Position numbers and translations under genes: made by a program
Source of the DNA: Pedobacter sp. SYSU D00535
GTDB taxonomy: Bacteria > Bacteroidota > Bacteroidia > Sphingobacteriales > Sphingobacteriaceae
Direction: 5' to 3'
DNA: 64,000 nucleotides
Assembly (NCBI RefSeq): GCF_017355855.1
Contig: NZ_JAFEWD010000002.1
Coordinates: forward strand, 620,001 to 684,000
Shown: positions 47,149 through 55,600 of the stretch, one piece after another
Position numbering within the stretch: the first letter of the stretch is position 1
How the letters are laid out: every line of letters begins with the position of its first letter
Notes under the pieces: model-generated
The model's database searches: none
Told to the model about the DNA's origin: nothing
What the model saw: the letters and a program-made list of their open reading frames with translations, nothing else

Positions 47149-48004
47149 CTTCTGCTTCTGCGGGCGCCCCGTAATCAATACTAACCTGAAACCTCTTATC
47201 TAGCGCACCCAGCAAATCAGCCGTCGCTTTGGTCACTACAATAACAACATCTTTAGTAGTCTCATTTTCTGTAAACTTTCCAACTACTTTTGCATAGGTA
47301 GTCCGATCTGTCATCGGGTTGGTTATTTTAACGATTGTACCAATGGGGGCGGTGCGATGCAGTGCCATCATTTTAGTTCCGTCCAGGTTCTCGTCCGCAA
47401 TCCATACTGCCACTCCGCGCTCATTCCTTTGCGTCAGACCTAAACGGTTGGCAGGAATCTTCGGCTTTGCACGTTCTTCCGCGTCAGGGTCCGGTGCGGA
47501 AGCTTCTGCAACAGGTTCAGTAGTGGTTCTTGCTGGCTCAGGCTCCGGCAAGGCTGTTCTTCCCTGCTGTACCTTAATCATCTGGCCCACACTTAAACTA
47601 TTGCTGGTTAAGTTATTGATACTCTTAATGTTCTCGACGGTGGTGTTGAAGCGTTTGGCTATCGCGTAAAGTGTTTCTTTCGGTCCAACTTTGTAGGTGA
47701 TAAAACCATCGCTTGCTGGTTTCGCCCCGGTTGTTGCCGGTTTTGATGGAGCCGCAAAGGGTCGTTGTGTCGGCACTTTTACCAGGCTTCCAATTTGCAA
47801 CGTCTTATTTCCGTTCAGTTCAATAATCTCCCTGGGGGGAACATTGTATGTCCTTCCAATCGAGTAATACGACTCTTTTGGAGCAACTTTATGAACGATG
47901 ATCAGTTTTCCGTTATTATTTTCCACTCCCACAGAATCTCTGACGGCAGCGGCTTGTGTGCTTAATGAAAAAAGAAGGCAAATAACAGCCAATAAAGAAC
48001 GCAT
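47141..48004 (-). CDS. secreted LysM protein with RlpA-like C-terminus
   Basis: A 287-residue protein starting MRSLLAVICLLF, with a signal peptide ending STQAAA (about 20). Two LysM domains bind peptidoglycan: HKVAPKESYYSIGRTYNVPP (about 38-57) and TYKVGPKETLYAIAKRFNTT (about 103-122). A Pro/Ala/Glu linker leads to a C-terminal double-psi beta-barrel-like segment (about 190-285) resembling RlpA/septal-ring domains; the lytic catalytic residues are not evident. Probably a cell-wall binding or structural protein. It is the middle gene of a minus-strand run. Confidence 0.85.
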   Translation of the reverse strand: MRSLLAVICLLFSLSTQAAAVRDSVGVENNNGKLIIVHKVAPKESYYSIGRTYNVPPREIIELNGNKTLQIGSLVKVPTQRPFAAPSKPATTGAKPASDGFITYKVGPKETLYAIAKRFNTTVENIKSINNLTSNSLSVGQMIKVQQGRTALPEPEPARTTTEPVAEASAPDPDAEERAKPKIPANRLGLTQRNERGVAVWIADENLDGTKMMALHRTAPIGTIVKITNPMTDRTTYAKVVGKFTENETTKDVVIVVTKATADLLGALDKRFQVSIDYGAPAEAEDE

Positions 48005-48034
48005 TTCTTTTGTCTCCGTTGTTTTAGGGTGCAA

Positions 48035-48805
48035 TTATACTAAATACGCAACAATTTCTTGCTTCTCACCACGTATGCAGAACAAGTGGTTCTGCAGGAT
48101 AAAAAACGCCTCCGGGTTTAGTTTTTGTATATCTCCTGTTAAATTTTCTTCAAGTATTATTGTATTTGCTTCTGCAATGACCAGTTTTTGCTGAAAGCCG
48201 CCCCGGGTTCTTATATGATAGGAATAGCAATGTTTTTGATTGAAAAAGACATAGAAGAGCGGTCCTGCTATTTCTCCCTTTAGGGTTACCGGCGCAAGTT
48301 TGGGGTCATCATACACCTGCGGTACTGTTATATTTCTGGCAGAATGTATGGAATCCACTGCGCCGTATTTAAGGAGCGCTCCGGTCTGTGTCGATAACAG
48401 TTCTAAAGTTCTTGGCTGGACGTTTGGATTATAGACGAGCACCCCCTCAGCGGCTGTACCATATAGGCTACGGTTAAAATGCTGCCATTCAACTTTCCCC
48501 TCTTTATTCAGCGCGATGATTCCCTTATGTTCGGGGCTTTGATCGGTAACATAGCTATGTAAGAAAATCATCGACTGGTGAACGGTGTCCAGACTCCAGT
48601 TCCATCCCGATTCCACTTCTATTTCTTTAAAAAGTACCTTCTCAGCTGCTAAATCAAAAGCAGACCAGGCAGCTCGGTGTTCGGCTATGTCCCGCGTTTC
48701 GAGAGCCAGTACTGAATTCACCTCGTCTACCTCTATTTTCCAGATTATTCCGGCGAACTTTTCTGCCAGCTTCGGTTTTAACGTATATTTATCTTGCGAA
48801 AGCAT
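48035..48805 (-). CDS. DUF4905-like hypothetical protein
   Basis: A 256-residue soluble protein of unknown function. It has no signal peptide and a repeated beta pattern resembling a small propeller (WKIEVDE, WSAFDLAAEKVLF, GIIALNKEGKVEWQHF). From memory it matches the Bacteroidota family DUF4905. Its start is only 23 bases from the divergent NfeD start, so the two promoters must lie inside or across each other's coding ends. The LysM gene begins 30 bases after its stop codon. Confidence 0.7.
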   Translation of the reverse strand: MLSQDKYTLKPKLAEKFAGIIWKIEVDEVNSVLALETRDIAEHRAAWSAFDLAAEKVLFKEIEVESGWNWSLDTVHQSMIFLHSYVTDQSPEHKGIIALNKEGKVEWQHFNRSLYGTAAEGVLVYNPNVQPRTLELLSTQTGALLKYGAVDSIHSARNITVPQVYDDPKLAPVTLKGEIAGPLFYVFFNQKHCYSYHIRTRGGFQQKLVIAEANTIILEENLTGDIQKLNPEAFFILQNHLFCIRGEKQEIVAYLV

Positions 48806-48828
48806 TTTTCAAATTAAACGAAATTACA

Positions 48829-50169
48829 ATGCAACACCTAAAGGTATTAGTCATATTATTAGCCCTTTGTTTTCAACTACCACTAGCTGCACAACAAAAC
48901 GCGAAAGTGTATGCTTTTGATATGAAGGAAGAAATCGGACCTTCCGCGTGGCGGCTTACCCAAAAAGCTTTTGCAAAAGCAAAGGAACAGAGTTCCAGTG
49001 TAGTTTTGATTAGAATGAATACTTACGGGGGAATGGTTGATTTCGCCGATTCTATCCGAAGCAAGATTTTAAATTCGGATATGAAAACGATCGTATTCGT
49101 CGACCATAATGCCGCCTCTGCCGGCGCGTTGATAGCAATCGCTTCCGACAAGATTTACATGACGAAAGGCTCAAGTATTGGTGCAGCGAGTGTCGTGAAT
49201 CCGCAGGGAGAGATCATGCCTGAAAAATATCAGTCGTTTATGCGTGGCTTAATGCGGTCAACGGCCCAAGCCAAAAACCGCAACCCTCAGATCGCAGAAG
49301 CCTTTGTAGATCCTGATATTGAAATTCCGGGAATTGTAGCGAAAGGGAAGGTACTGACACTCACCAGCGATGAGGCGGTAAAAGTAGGCTATTGCGCTGG
49401 CATCACTTCCAACGTAGCGGAAGTGTTGAAAGCGGAAGGCCTTTCCAAGGCGGCCCTGGTTGAACATGAGATAACCACTCTGGATAAAATCCTTGGCTTC
49501 CTGATCAGTCCTGCCGTAAGCGGGATACTGATTTTGCTGATTATAGGCGGGATTTATTTCGAAATGCAGACGCCCGGGATCGGGTTTGCATTGTTGGTAT
49601 CTATTGTAGCTGCATTGCTTTATTTTGCACCGCTGTACCTCGAAGGCCTGGCGGACCATTGGGAGATAGGCTTGTTCATTGTCGGCATTGTGTTGATTTT
49701 ACTCGAGGTTTTTGTAATACCCGGCTTTGGCGTAGCCGGAATTCTTGGGATCATCAGTATTGTTGCCGGATTAGCCCTTAGCCTGGTAATGAACAATTGG
49801 TTCGATTTTACGGTAACAGGCTCAGAACAGCTAAGCAGCGCGGTGATACTTGTACTGGGCTCGATGATCTTATCCATCGTATTGTCGGTGCTCTTGGGTA
49901 AATCGATTATGCGGAGCCCTGCTTTTCAGCGATTGGTATTACAGGACGAACAGCGCTCCCAATTCGGTTATGTGAGCGGCAAAAAAACGGTGGAGCTGAT
50001 TAACAAGGTAGGAGTTGCAGTGACCGACATGCGCCCCTCAGGTAAAGTGGAAGTGGATGGTAAGTGGTATGACGGGGTGGCTTTGGACGGATACATCCTG
50101 AAGGGAACTAATATACAGGTGGAGCGGCAAGAGAATTACAATGTTTTTGTAAGGAAAAAAATCGTTTAA
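48829..50169 (+). CDS. NfeD family membrane serine protease
   Basis: A 446-residue protein with a signal peptide (LPLAAQQ). A ClpP-like serine protease domain (about 25-215) has NTYGGMVDFAD and the catalytic Ser in HNAASAGALIA (about S97) with the Lys in the KGSSIGAA neighbourhood. Four to five TM helices follow (about 220-345), then a C-terminal NfeD OB-fold (about 385-446). Such proteases cleave stomatin-like membrane proteins; no stomatin gene is adjacent. It diverges from the DUF4905-like gene and is 42 bases before dps. Confidence 0.88.
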   Translation: MQHLKVLVILLALCFQLPLAAQQNAKVYAFDMKEEIGPSAWRLTQKAFAKAKEQSSSVVLIRMNTYGGMVDFADSIRSKILNSDMKTIVFVDHNAASAGALIAIASDKIYMTKGSSIGAASVVNPQGEIMPEKYQSFMRGLMRSTAQAKNRNPQIAEAFVDPDIEIPGIVAKGKVLTLTSDEAVKVGYCAGITSNVAEVLKAEGLSKAALVEHEITTLDKILGFLISPAVSGILILLIIGGIYFEMQTPGIGFALLVSIVAALLYFAPLYLEGLADHWEIGLFIVGIVLILLEVFVIPGFGVAGILGIISIVAGLALSLVMNNWFDFTVTGSEQLSSAVILVLGSMILSIVLSVLLGKSIMRSPAFQRLVLQDEQRSQFGYVSGKKTVELINKVGVAVTDMRPSGKVEVDGKWYDGVALDGYILKGTNIQVERQENYNVFVRKKIV

Positions 50170-50211
50170 AAACCGGAAAGCATCAAATCTGTTTTCAACT
50201 AAAAAATAACT

Positions 50212-50691
50212 ATGAAAGCAGAAGAAATCGGACTCGAAGAAGTAAAAGTAAAACCGATAGTCGATCAGCTGAATGAATTGCTGGCGAACTACCATATTCA
50301 TTATCAAAAGCTAAGAGGATGCCATTGGAACGTTAAAGGTAAAAGCTTCTTTACCCTGCACGCGAAGTTTGAAGAACTATACACCAATGCAATTGCGAGC
50401 ATCGATGAACTCGCTGAGCGAATCCTAACGCTGGGAAAAGCACCTTTGAGTACTTATCAGGATTATCTTCAGACTTCTACCATTCACGAGATCCGGACAG
50501 AAGGAGTGGAGGACGTAGAGCTTGTAAAGGCGATACTGGACGATTTTTCTGCACTAATAGAGATCGAAAGGGAGATCATGGAGACAACGGCTGAATCCGG
50601 CGATGATGGCACAAATGACATGATCAATAAGTTTATGCAGTTTAAAGAGAAAAACACCTGGATGCTCAGAGCATATTGCGGCCAAAGTTAA
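50212..50691 (+). CDS. dps: Dps family DNA-protecting ferritin
   Basis: A 159-residue Dps that forms a dodecamer, oxidises and stores iron and protects DNA. The intersubunit ferroxidase ligands are visible: HIHYQKLRGCHWNVKG (His about 38 region) and FEELYTNAIASIDELAERI (Asp/Glu about 56-70). The N-terminal tail is acidic rather than Lys-rich, so direct DNA binding is doubtful. It is 42 bases after the NfeD gene and has its own terminator. Confidence 0.93.
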   Translation: MKAEEIGLEEVKVKPIVDQLNELLANYHIHYQKLRGCHWNVKGKSFFTLHAKFEELYTNAIASIDELAERILTLGKAPLSTYQDYLQTSTIHEIRTEGVEDVELVKAILDDFSALIEIEREIMETTAESGDDGTNDMINKFMQFKEKNTWMLRAYCGQS

Positions 50692-50695
50692 TCTA

Positions 50696-50750
50696 AGTGG
50701 CTGTTTTAGAGACACGTTTTTACGACTATCTGAAACAGCCACTCATTTTT
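50696..50750 (+). terminator. terminator of dps
   Basis: A perfect 11-bp inverted repeat AGTGGCTGTTT / AAACAGCCACT with a 26-base loop, followed by CATTTTTC. Confidence 0.7.
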
Positions 50751-50834
50751 CTTGCTCCCAGCTCGTCGAAGCCCTGAAAATACATAACCCTCCGACTTTT
50801 TCTTACGTATACTGCAAGCGCTCTTCTTGCGGTA

Positions 50835-52571
50835 ATGAATTTAGACCTCAACGTTTTTTCCTCGATATTACTATTCTCGGGCTCATTTAACCTGTTCGTC
50901 GCGCTGCTATTATTTCAGCGCCTCGAGAAGCGCTTAAAGCCTTTTTCCTATATCATGATTGCTATATCCATATGGGCACTAGGTTACGGGGTTCAGCTGT
51001 CCAGTCACACCTACAATCAAATACTATTTAGCACTTACCTCGAATATGTCGGGATAGCCAGTACTCCCGCTCTTTGGCAAATTGCTATTATCCGGTTCAT
51101 CGGAAAGGAGAAGTGGCTGGCAGGTAACCGGCTAGCGCTAATCTTTCTGATACCAGTGACAACCATGGTCCTGTTGCTTACCAACGAGCACCACTATTTG
51201 TATTATTCTACATTGGAGCTCGTGCAGTACAGAGGGATGGCTTTTCTGGAAATCACCAAAGGCCCCTGGTATATGGTGAACACTGCTTATTTCTATACTA
51301 TGTTACTCTGGGGACTTTACCTGCTTGTTGCTCAGTTTAAAATTGATGATAAAATTTATAAAAAACAGCGGAACGTAATTGTGCTCGGTGCCCTCGGTCC
51401 CTGGCTTTTCAACGTTACCTATCAGGTTGGCTACAAACCTTTTTTGTATCTCGACCTAACTCCTTACGCGTTCATTCTAACTTCGATTATTGTTAGTCTG
51501 GGCTTTTTCAGATACAAGCTATTTGAATTCGCTCCGATTGCGAAGGAAAAAGTGTTTGACGTAATTCAGGAAGGAGTTTTGGTGCTGGACCGACTGGATC
51601 GTGTAGCCAGTATGAACCCCGAGATGCGACATATTTTGAAGCACGTATCTATGGATATCATCGGCCAAGATGCGAAGGCGGTCTTTCCCGGAAATCAAGA
51701 GTTTCAAGGACTAGTTTCGTCACAGAAGAATCGGGGGCTGGAGTTGGAATTATGGGATGAGGAAAAGCTGCGTACCTTTTCGGTTTCTAGTACTTCCATG
51801 TTTGAGGATCAGCTGTATACTGGGAAGATTATCATTTTCAGGGACGTGACGGAATTCTATGCCCGGGAGAAGATGCGTTTGCTGATGCAGAAAAAGGACG
51901 ACTTTCTCAGTATTGCCAGCCATGAACTCAAAACCCCGTTGACAACCATGAAAGGATATTTGAAGATCGCGGAGGGAATTGCTGATAAATTGGAGGATCC
52001 TTCCTGTCGCGACTTCATTCGGAAGGCGGGAAAGCAAACGGACAAACTTGCCGGCCTGATCAACGATCTGTTGGATGTTTCAAAAATTGAATCGGGCAAG
52101 ATGCAGTACCACCTGGAGGATTTCCCTATTTCAGAAGTAATAGAGGACTGCATTGATTTTGCCAATAATACCAGCTCCAATCATATCGTCGTGCTCGAGG
52201 GAAATTCTGACCTTCAGGTTAGGGCGGATAGAAACCGCTTGGAGCAGGTCATTTGTAACCTCTTGTCAAACGCCATCAAGTATTCACCCGAATCACCGGT
52301 AGTATCTATTAATGTTTCGCAACACGGATCTTTTTGTCATGTCTCAGTGAAAGATTTAGGTATAGGCATACCAAGACAGAAGCATGAACAGCTATTTCAA
52401 AAATTTTACCGGGCAGAGAATGTAGAACAGCGTTTTGCCGGGCTCGGAATTGGTTTGTTTATTGCAAACGAGATCGTGCTGCGCCATGGAGGAAAGATGA
52501 CGATTGATAGCGAAGAAGGGAAGGGTGCCACTTTTTCATTCCTCGTTCCACTTGCTACAGAGGCGCACTAA
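50835..52571 (+). CDS. 7TM-PAS sensor histidine kinase
   Basis: A 578-residue kinase. Seven N-terminal TM helices (about 5-225) form a HisKA_7TM-type receptor, followed by a PAS domain (about 230-340). HisKA has the acceptor in SIASHELKTPL (about H363), and HATPase_c has N box NLLSNAIKYSPES, G1 VKDLGIGIP, F box LFQKFYRAE and G2 GLGIGLF. All catalytic boxes are intact. No response regulator is adjacent. Its stop is 3 bases from the stop of the converging TPR-HisKA gene, which lacks an ATPase domain, a tempting but unproven partner. Confidence 0.9.
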   Translation: MNLDLNVFSSILLFSGSFNLFVALLLFQRLEKRLKPFSYIMIAISIWALGYGVQLSSHTYNQILFSTYLEYVGIASTPALWQIAIIRFIGKEKWLAGNRLALIFLIPVTTMVLLLTNEHHYLYYSTLELVQYRGMAFLEITKGPWYMVNTAYFYTMLLWGLYLLVAQFKIDDKIYKKQRNVIVLGALGPWLFNVTYQVGYKPFLYLDLTPYAFILTSIIVSLGFFRYKLFEFAPIAKEKVFDVIQEGVLVLDRLDRVASMNPEMRHILKHVSMDIIGQDAKAVFPGNQEFQGLVSSQKNRGLELELWDEEKLRTFSVSSTSMFEDQLYTGKIIIFRDVTEFYAREKMRLLMQKKDDFLSIASHELKTPLTTMKGYLKIAEGIADKLEDPSCRDFIRKAGKQTDKLAGLINDLLDVSKIESGKMQYHLEDFPISEVIEDCIDFANNTSSNHIVVLEGNSDLQVRADRNRLEQVICNLLSNAIKYSPESPVVSINVSQHGSFCHVSVKDLGIGIPRQKHEQLFQKFYRAENVEQRFAGLGIGLFIANEIVLRHGGKMTIDSEEGKGATFSFLVPLATEAH

Positions 52572-52574
52572 AAG

Positions 52575-54032
52575 CTAATCTTCCAGTTTCTTTTGAGGCT
52601 CATAGTAAGCTCCTTTGTATTGGGGATTATGCAGCATATGATTGAGGTTCATGATTTTGTAATCGATATTTTCGATACACCGGTTCAATTCACGGATCAA
52701 CTCTTTGTCATCGATCAGGTTTTCCTGCTCCAGCAGCATCAATCCTTTCATGGTAGCAACAGGGCTTCGGATCTCGTGGGAGAGATGAGAGGAGTATTCG
52801 GATAGTTTTATGTTTTTTAACTGTAGATCCTGCGTGCGTTCCTCAATAATACTCTCCAGGTTTTGATTTACCTTATTGAGGCTTTCTTTTTGAAGTGAGA
52901 TTTCCTCGTTCAGACGTTTCAGCTGCTGATTGGTTTTTGCTTTCTTTTTGACATTGATCATTAGCAAGATGATGATGACGACAGAAAGGGCCAGTACGGC
53001 CAGGGAGTACCAGTAAAGCAACTGTCGTTTTTCCTGACGTTCGAGCTGGAGTTCTTGTTCTTTTTGTTTTTGTACCTGCCTTTGTTGCACCTGGAGAAGG
53101 TTGATTTTTTCTGCTTCCAGCTTAACATTATTTGAACTGTCTTTTTGATATAGTTCTCGAAGATGAACGATCGCCTTTGAATAATTTTTTCGTTTATTTT
53201 CGAGATAGTACAGCTCCTTAAGGAAGTGGAGTTTCAGCTGTTCATTCTTAACCAATTCAGCATAGGTTAGTCCTTCCTCTATCGCAACCTCCGCTTGCTT
53301 AAAGTTGCTCTGGTCGACATAAAGATCGGCCAGTGCCAGATTGATCTTACCGACCAACTTGTTTAAGTCGTTTTCTTTAGCTCTCTTATTAGCCTCCACG
53401 AGGTATAGCTTTGCCTTTTCCAACTGATGAAGTTCATGATAGACTACACCAAGGTTCTGAAGGGCTTGGGTTATACCAATAGGGTCGTTTATTTTTCTAA
53501 ATAGGTGCAGGCTCTTATCAAGGAATGCTTTAGCTTTGGTATAGTGACTGTTTTGTACATGTATTAAACCGATGTTTAAATAGCAGCCTGCCTCTAAGTC
53601 GTGTATCTTTAGTTTTTGTGCTAACTTGAAGGCCCGGGTATAGTATGTCAAGCTGAGATGAAAATCGACCGTTCTATACAAATTCCCAATATTATTCAGA
53701 ACCTTAGCCTCCCCTATGAAATTTTTTTCGGATTGAAAATATTTAAGCGCAATAAGGTACCTGGCAATAGCAGTGTCGGTTCTTTCGAGGTAGGAGTTGC
53801 CTATTCCGATGATTCGGTTGGCCTCTGCGATTCCATTTTTGAAGCGAATTTTTTGTGCGATTTTAAGAGCCCTTTTACCTTCTGCAATGGACTGTTCCGG
53901 ACTGGTAAATCGCATTTCATAGGCAAGTTTGTTTAGCCCGATGACTTGCAAACTATCATGTGTCAATTTGTGTTGAGAGTAAGAAAAAAGATTAACTAAT
54001 AAAAAAACGAGTATCAAAGGTGTAGTTTTCAT
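52575..54032 (-). CDS. periplasmic TPR protein with HisKA domain but no ATPase domain
   Basis: A 485-residue protein starting MKTTPLILVFLL with a signal peptide (NLFSYSQ, about 14-20). About six or seven TPR units occupy residues 25-300 in the periplasm, followed by a basic coiled coil, one TM helix (about 338-360), a second coiled coil and a HisKA-like dimerisation helix with the acceptor His in SHLSHEIRSPVATM (about H419). The protein ends about 66 residues later (PQKKLED) with no N, G1 or G2 boxes. It therefore cannot autophosphorylate alone. It diverges from the small lipoprotein array and has a perfect -7 box. Confidence 0.88.
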   Translation of the reverse strand: MKTTPLILVFLLVNLFSYSQHKLTHDSLQVIGLNKLAYEMRFTSPEQSIAEGKRALKIAQKIRFKNGIAEANRIIGIGNSYLERTDTAIARYLIALKYFQSEKNFIGEAKVLNNIGNLYRTVDFHLSLTYYTRAFKLAQKLKIHDLEAGCYLNIGLIHVQNSHYTKAKAFLDKSLHLFRKINDPIGITQALQNLGVVYHELHQLEKAKLYLVEANKRAKENDLNKLVGKINLALADLYVDQSNFKQAEVAIEEGLTYAELVKNEQLKLHFLKELYYLENKRKNYSKAIVHLRELYQKDSSNNVKLEAEKINLLQVQQRQVQKQKEQELQLERQEKRQLLYWYSLAVLALSVVIIILLMINVKKKAKTNQQLKRLNEEISLQKESLNKVNQNLESIIEERTQDLQLKNIKLSEYSSHLSHEIRSPVATMKGLMLLEQENLIDDKELIRELNRCIENIDYKIMNLNHMLHNPQYKGAYYEPQKKLED

Positions 54033-54060
54033 TCGCTGTTTGGAAACCGCACTAAAGTTA

Positions 54061-54068
54061 CAAATATA
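54061..54068 (-). promoter_or_regulatory. -7 box of the TPR-HisKA gene
   Basis: Minus-strand TATATTTG, a perfect TAnnTTTG, 28 bases before the ATG at 54032. Confidence 0.55.
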
Positions 54069-54104
54069 GTTTGTACTTAATTTCTCATTAAATTGTTGCC
54101 CTAA

Positions 54105-54118
54105 ACTGTTATAACAGT
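54105..54118. promoter_or_regulatory. 14-bp perfect palindrome, candidate operator
   Basis: ACTGTTATAACAGT is self-complementary over all 14 bases. It lies in the 100-base divergent gap between the TPR-HisKA gene and the small lipoprotein array, upstream of the TPR -7 box and 14 bases before the first array reading frame. A dimeric regulator could control both sides. Confidence 0.5.
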
Positions 54119-54132
54119 ATTTCCAAAGAATC

Positions 54133-54201
54133 GTGAAAGTACTATTTGCCCTTGCCGTAGTTATAGGCGGAATAGGTGACAAGACCTATGGCTGGGATTA
54201 A
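54133..54201 (+). pseudogene. array copy 0, in-frame deletion derivative
   Basis: A GTG-started 22-residue frame, MKVLFALAVVI joined to GGIGDKTYGWD. Relative to the intact units it lost 26 codons in frame (one near the start, the CTC codon, and the block containing the lipobox Cys and acidic linker) but kept the hydrophobic leader and the complete C-terminal 11 residues. It may be a dead copy or a non-lipidated variant of the same peptide. Confidence 0.6.
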
Positions 54202-54250
54202 TTATTAAAGAACACAAACAGATTACACCAAACACCAAAAGACTAAGAAC

Positions 54251-54397
54251 ATGAAAAAAACACTATTTGCCCTTGCCCTCGTAGTTATTGGATTCTCTTC
54301 CTGCAAGAAAGAAGAAGAAGTAAAACCAGCTGAAAGCCAGCCAGAATCAACCGTAATGACAGGCGGAATAGGTGACAAGACCTATGGCTGGGATTAA
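54251..54397 (+). CDS. small lipoprotein, array copy 1
   Basis: A 48-residue prolipoprotein. The signal is MKKTLFALALVVIGFSSC with the lipidated Cys at residue 18. The mature part is a charged, flexible linker (KKEEEVKPAESQPEST, 19-34) and an invariant C-terminal block VMTGGIGDKTYGWD (35-48). After processing it would be a 31-residue lipopeptide on the periplasmic or outer membrane face. KKEEE right after the Cys resembles an acidic export tag for surface lipoproteins of Bacteroidota. The function is unknown. Protein-level conservation across copies argues that it is expressed and selected. It is identical to copy 2 at DNA level. Confidence 0.88.
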   Translation: MKKTLFALALVVIGFSSCKKEEEVKPAESQPESTVMTGGIGDKTYGWD

Positions 54398-54446
54398 GTA
54401 TTAGGAAGCATAAACAGATTACACCAAACACAAAAAGACTAAGAAC

Positions 54447-54593
54447 ATGAAAAAAACACTATTTGCCCTTGCCCTCGTAGTTATTGGATTCTCTTCCTGC
54501 AAGAAAGAAGAAGAAGTAAAACCAGCTGAAAGCCAGCCAGAATCAACCGTAATGACAGGCGGAATAGGTGACAAGACCTATGGCTGGGATTAA
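54447..54593 (+). CDS. small lipoprotein, array copy 2
   Basis: Same 48-residue product as copy 1 and identical to it in nucleotide sequence. The spacer before it is 49 bases without promoter or terminator. Confidence 0.88.
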   Translation: MKKTLFALALVVIGFSSCKKEEEVKPAESQPESTVMTGGIGDKTYGWD

Positions 54594-54642
54594 GTATTAG
54601 GAAGCATAAACAGATTACACCAAACACAAAAAGACTAAGAAC

Positions 54643-54789
54643 ATGAAAAAAACACTATTTGCCCTGGCCCTCGTAGTTATTGGATTCTCTTCCTGCAAGA
54701 AAGAAGAAGAAGTGAAACCAGCTGAAAGTCAGCCAGAATCAACCGTAATGACAGGCGGAATAGGTGACAAGACCTATGGCTGGGATTAA
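54643..54789 (+). CDS. small lipoprotein, array copy 3
   Basis: Same protein as copy 1. Three synonymous differences: Leu8 CTT to CTG, Val24-region GTA to GTG, Ser AGC to AGT. Confidence 0.88.
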   Translation: MKKTLFALALVVIGFSSCKKEEEVKPAESQPESTVMTGGIGDKTYGWD

Positions 54790-54838
54790 TTATTAAACAA
54801 CACAAACAGATTACACCAAACACAAAAAGACTAAGAAC

Positions 54839-54985
54839 ATGAAAAAAACACTATTTGCCCTTGCCCTCGTAGTTATTGGATTCTCTTCCTGTAAGAAAGA
54901 AGAAGAAGTAAAACCAGCTGAAAGTCAGCCAGAATCAACCGTAATGACAGGCGGAATAGGTGACAAGACCTATGGCTGGGATTAA
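54839..54985 (+). CDS. small lipoprotein, array copy 4
   Basis: Same protein as copy 1. Two synonymous differences: the lipobox Cys codon TGC to TGT and Ser AGC to AGT. Confidence 0.88.
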   Translation: MKKTLFALALVVIGFSSCKKEEEVKPAESQPESTVMTGGIGDKTYGWD

Positions 54986-55034
54986 TTATTAGGAAGCATA
55001 AACAGATTACACCAAACACAAAAAGACTAAGAAC

Positions 55035-55181
55035 ATGAAAAAAACACTATTTGCCCTGGCCCTCGTAGTTATCGGATTCTCTTCCTGCAAGAAAGAAGAA
55101 GAAGTAAAACCAGCTGAAAGCCAGCCAGAATCAACCGTAATGACAGGCGGAATAGGTGACAAGACCTATGGCTGGGATTAA
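55035..55181 (+). CDS. small lipoprotein, array copy 5
   Basis: Same protein as copy 1. Two synonymous differences: Leu8 CTT to CTG and Ile13 ATT to ATC. The spacer after it is 20 bases shorter than the others. Confidence 0.88.
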   Translation: MKKTLFALALVVIGFSSCKKEEEVKPAESQPESTVMTGGIGDKTYGWD

Positions 55182-55210
55182 TTATTAAAGAACACAAACA
55201 GACTAAGAAT

Positions 55211-55357
55211 ATGAAAAAAACACTATTTGCCCTTGCCCTCGTAGTTGTTGGATTCTCATCCTGCAAGAAAGAAGAAGAAGTAAAACCAGCTGAAAGCCAG
55301 CCAGAATCAACCGTAATGACAGGCGGAATAGGTGACAAGACCTATGGCTGGGATTAA
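55211..55357 (+). CDS. small lipoprotein, array copy 6
   Basis: Differs from copy 1 by one conservative change in the signal peptide (Ile13 to Val) and one synonymous Ser codon change (TCT to TCA). The mature peptide is unchanged. Confidence 0.88.
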   Translation: MKKTLFALALVVVGFSSCKKEEEVKPAESQPESTVMTGGIGDKTYGWD

Positions 55358-55406
55358 GTATTAGGAAGCATAAACAGATTACACCAAACACAAAAAGACT
55401 AAGAAC

Positions 55407-55553
55407 ATGAAAAAAACACTATTTGCCCTTGCCCTCGTAGTTATCGGATTCTCTTCCTGCAAGAAAGAAGAAGAAGTAAAACCAGCTGAAAGCCAGCCAG
55501 AATCAACCGTAATGACAGGCGGAATAGGAGACAAGACTTATGGCTGGGATTAA
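55407..55553 (+). CDS. small lipoprotein, array copy 7
   Basis: Same protein as copy 1. Three synonymous differences: Ile13 ATC, Gly GGT to GGA and Thr ACC to ACT, two of them inside the invariant C-terminal block. Confidence 0.88.
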   Translation: MKKTLFALALVVIGFSSCKKEEEVKPAESQPESTVMTGGIGDKTYGWD

Positions 55554-55600
55554 TTATTAGAAACACAACAGATTACGCTAAACATAAACAGACTAAAAAC

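Noticed and set aside
53941-54182. N-terminal extension of the TPR-HisKA protein to 54182
   Set aside because: The extension reads antisense through array copy 0 and the promoter; the ATG at 54032 gives a proper signal peptide.
54336-54397. Lasso peptide or other RiPP core in GGIGDKTYGWD
   Set aside because: There is no Asp/Glu at ring position 7-9 from a leading Gly, no maturation enzyme genes nearby, and a clear lipoprotein signal peptide instead.
55069-55391. Minus-strand open frames through the array
   Set aside because: They are mirror shadows of the repeated lipoprotein genes and end or start with the repeat period; the plus-strand frame explains the substitution pattern.
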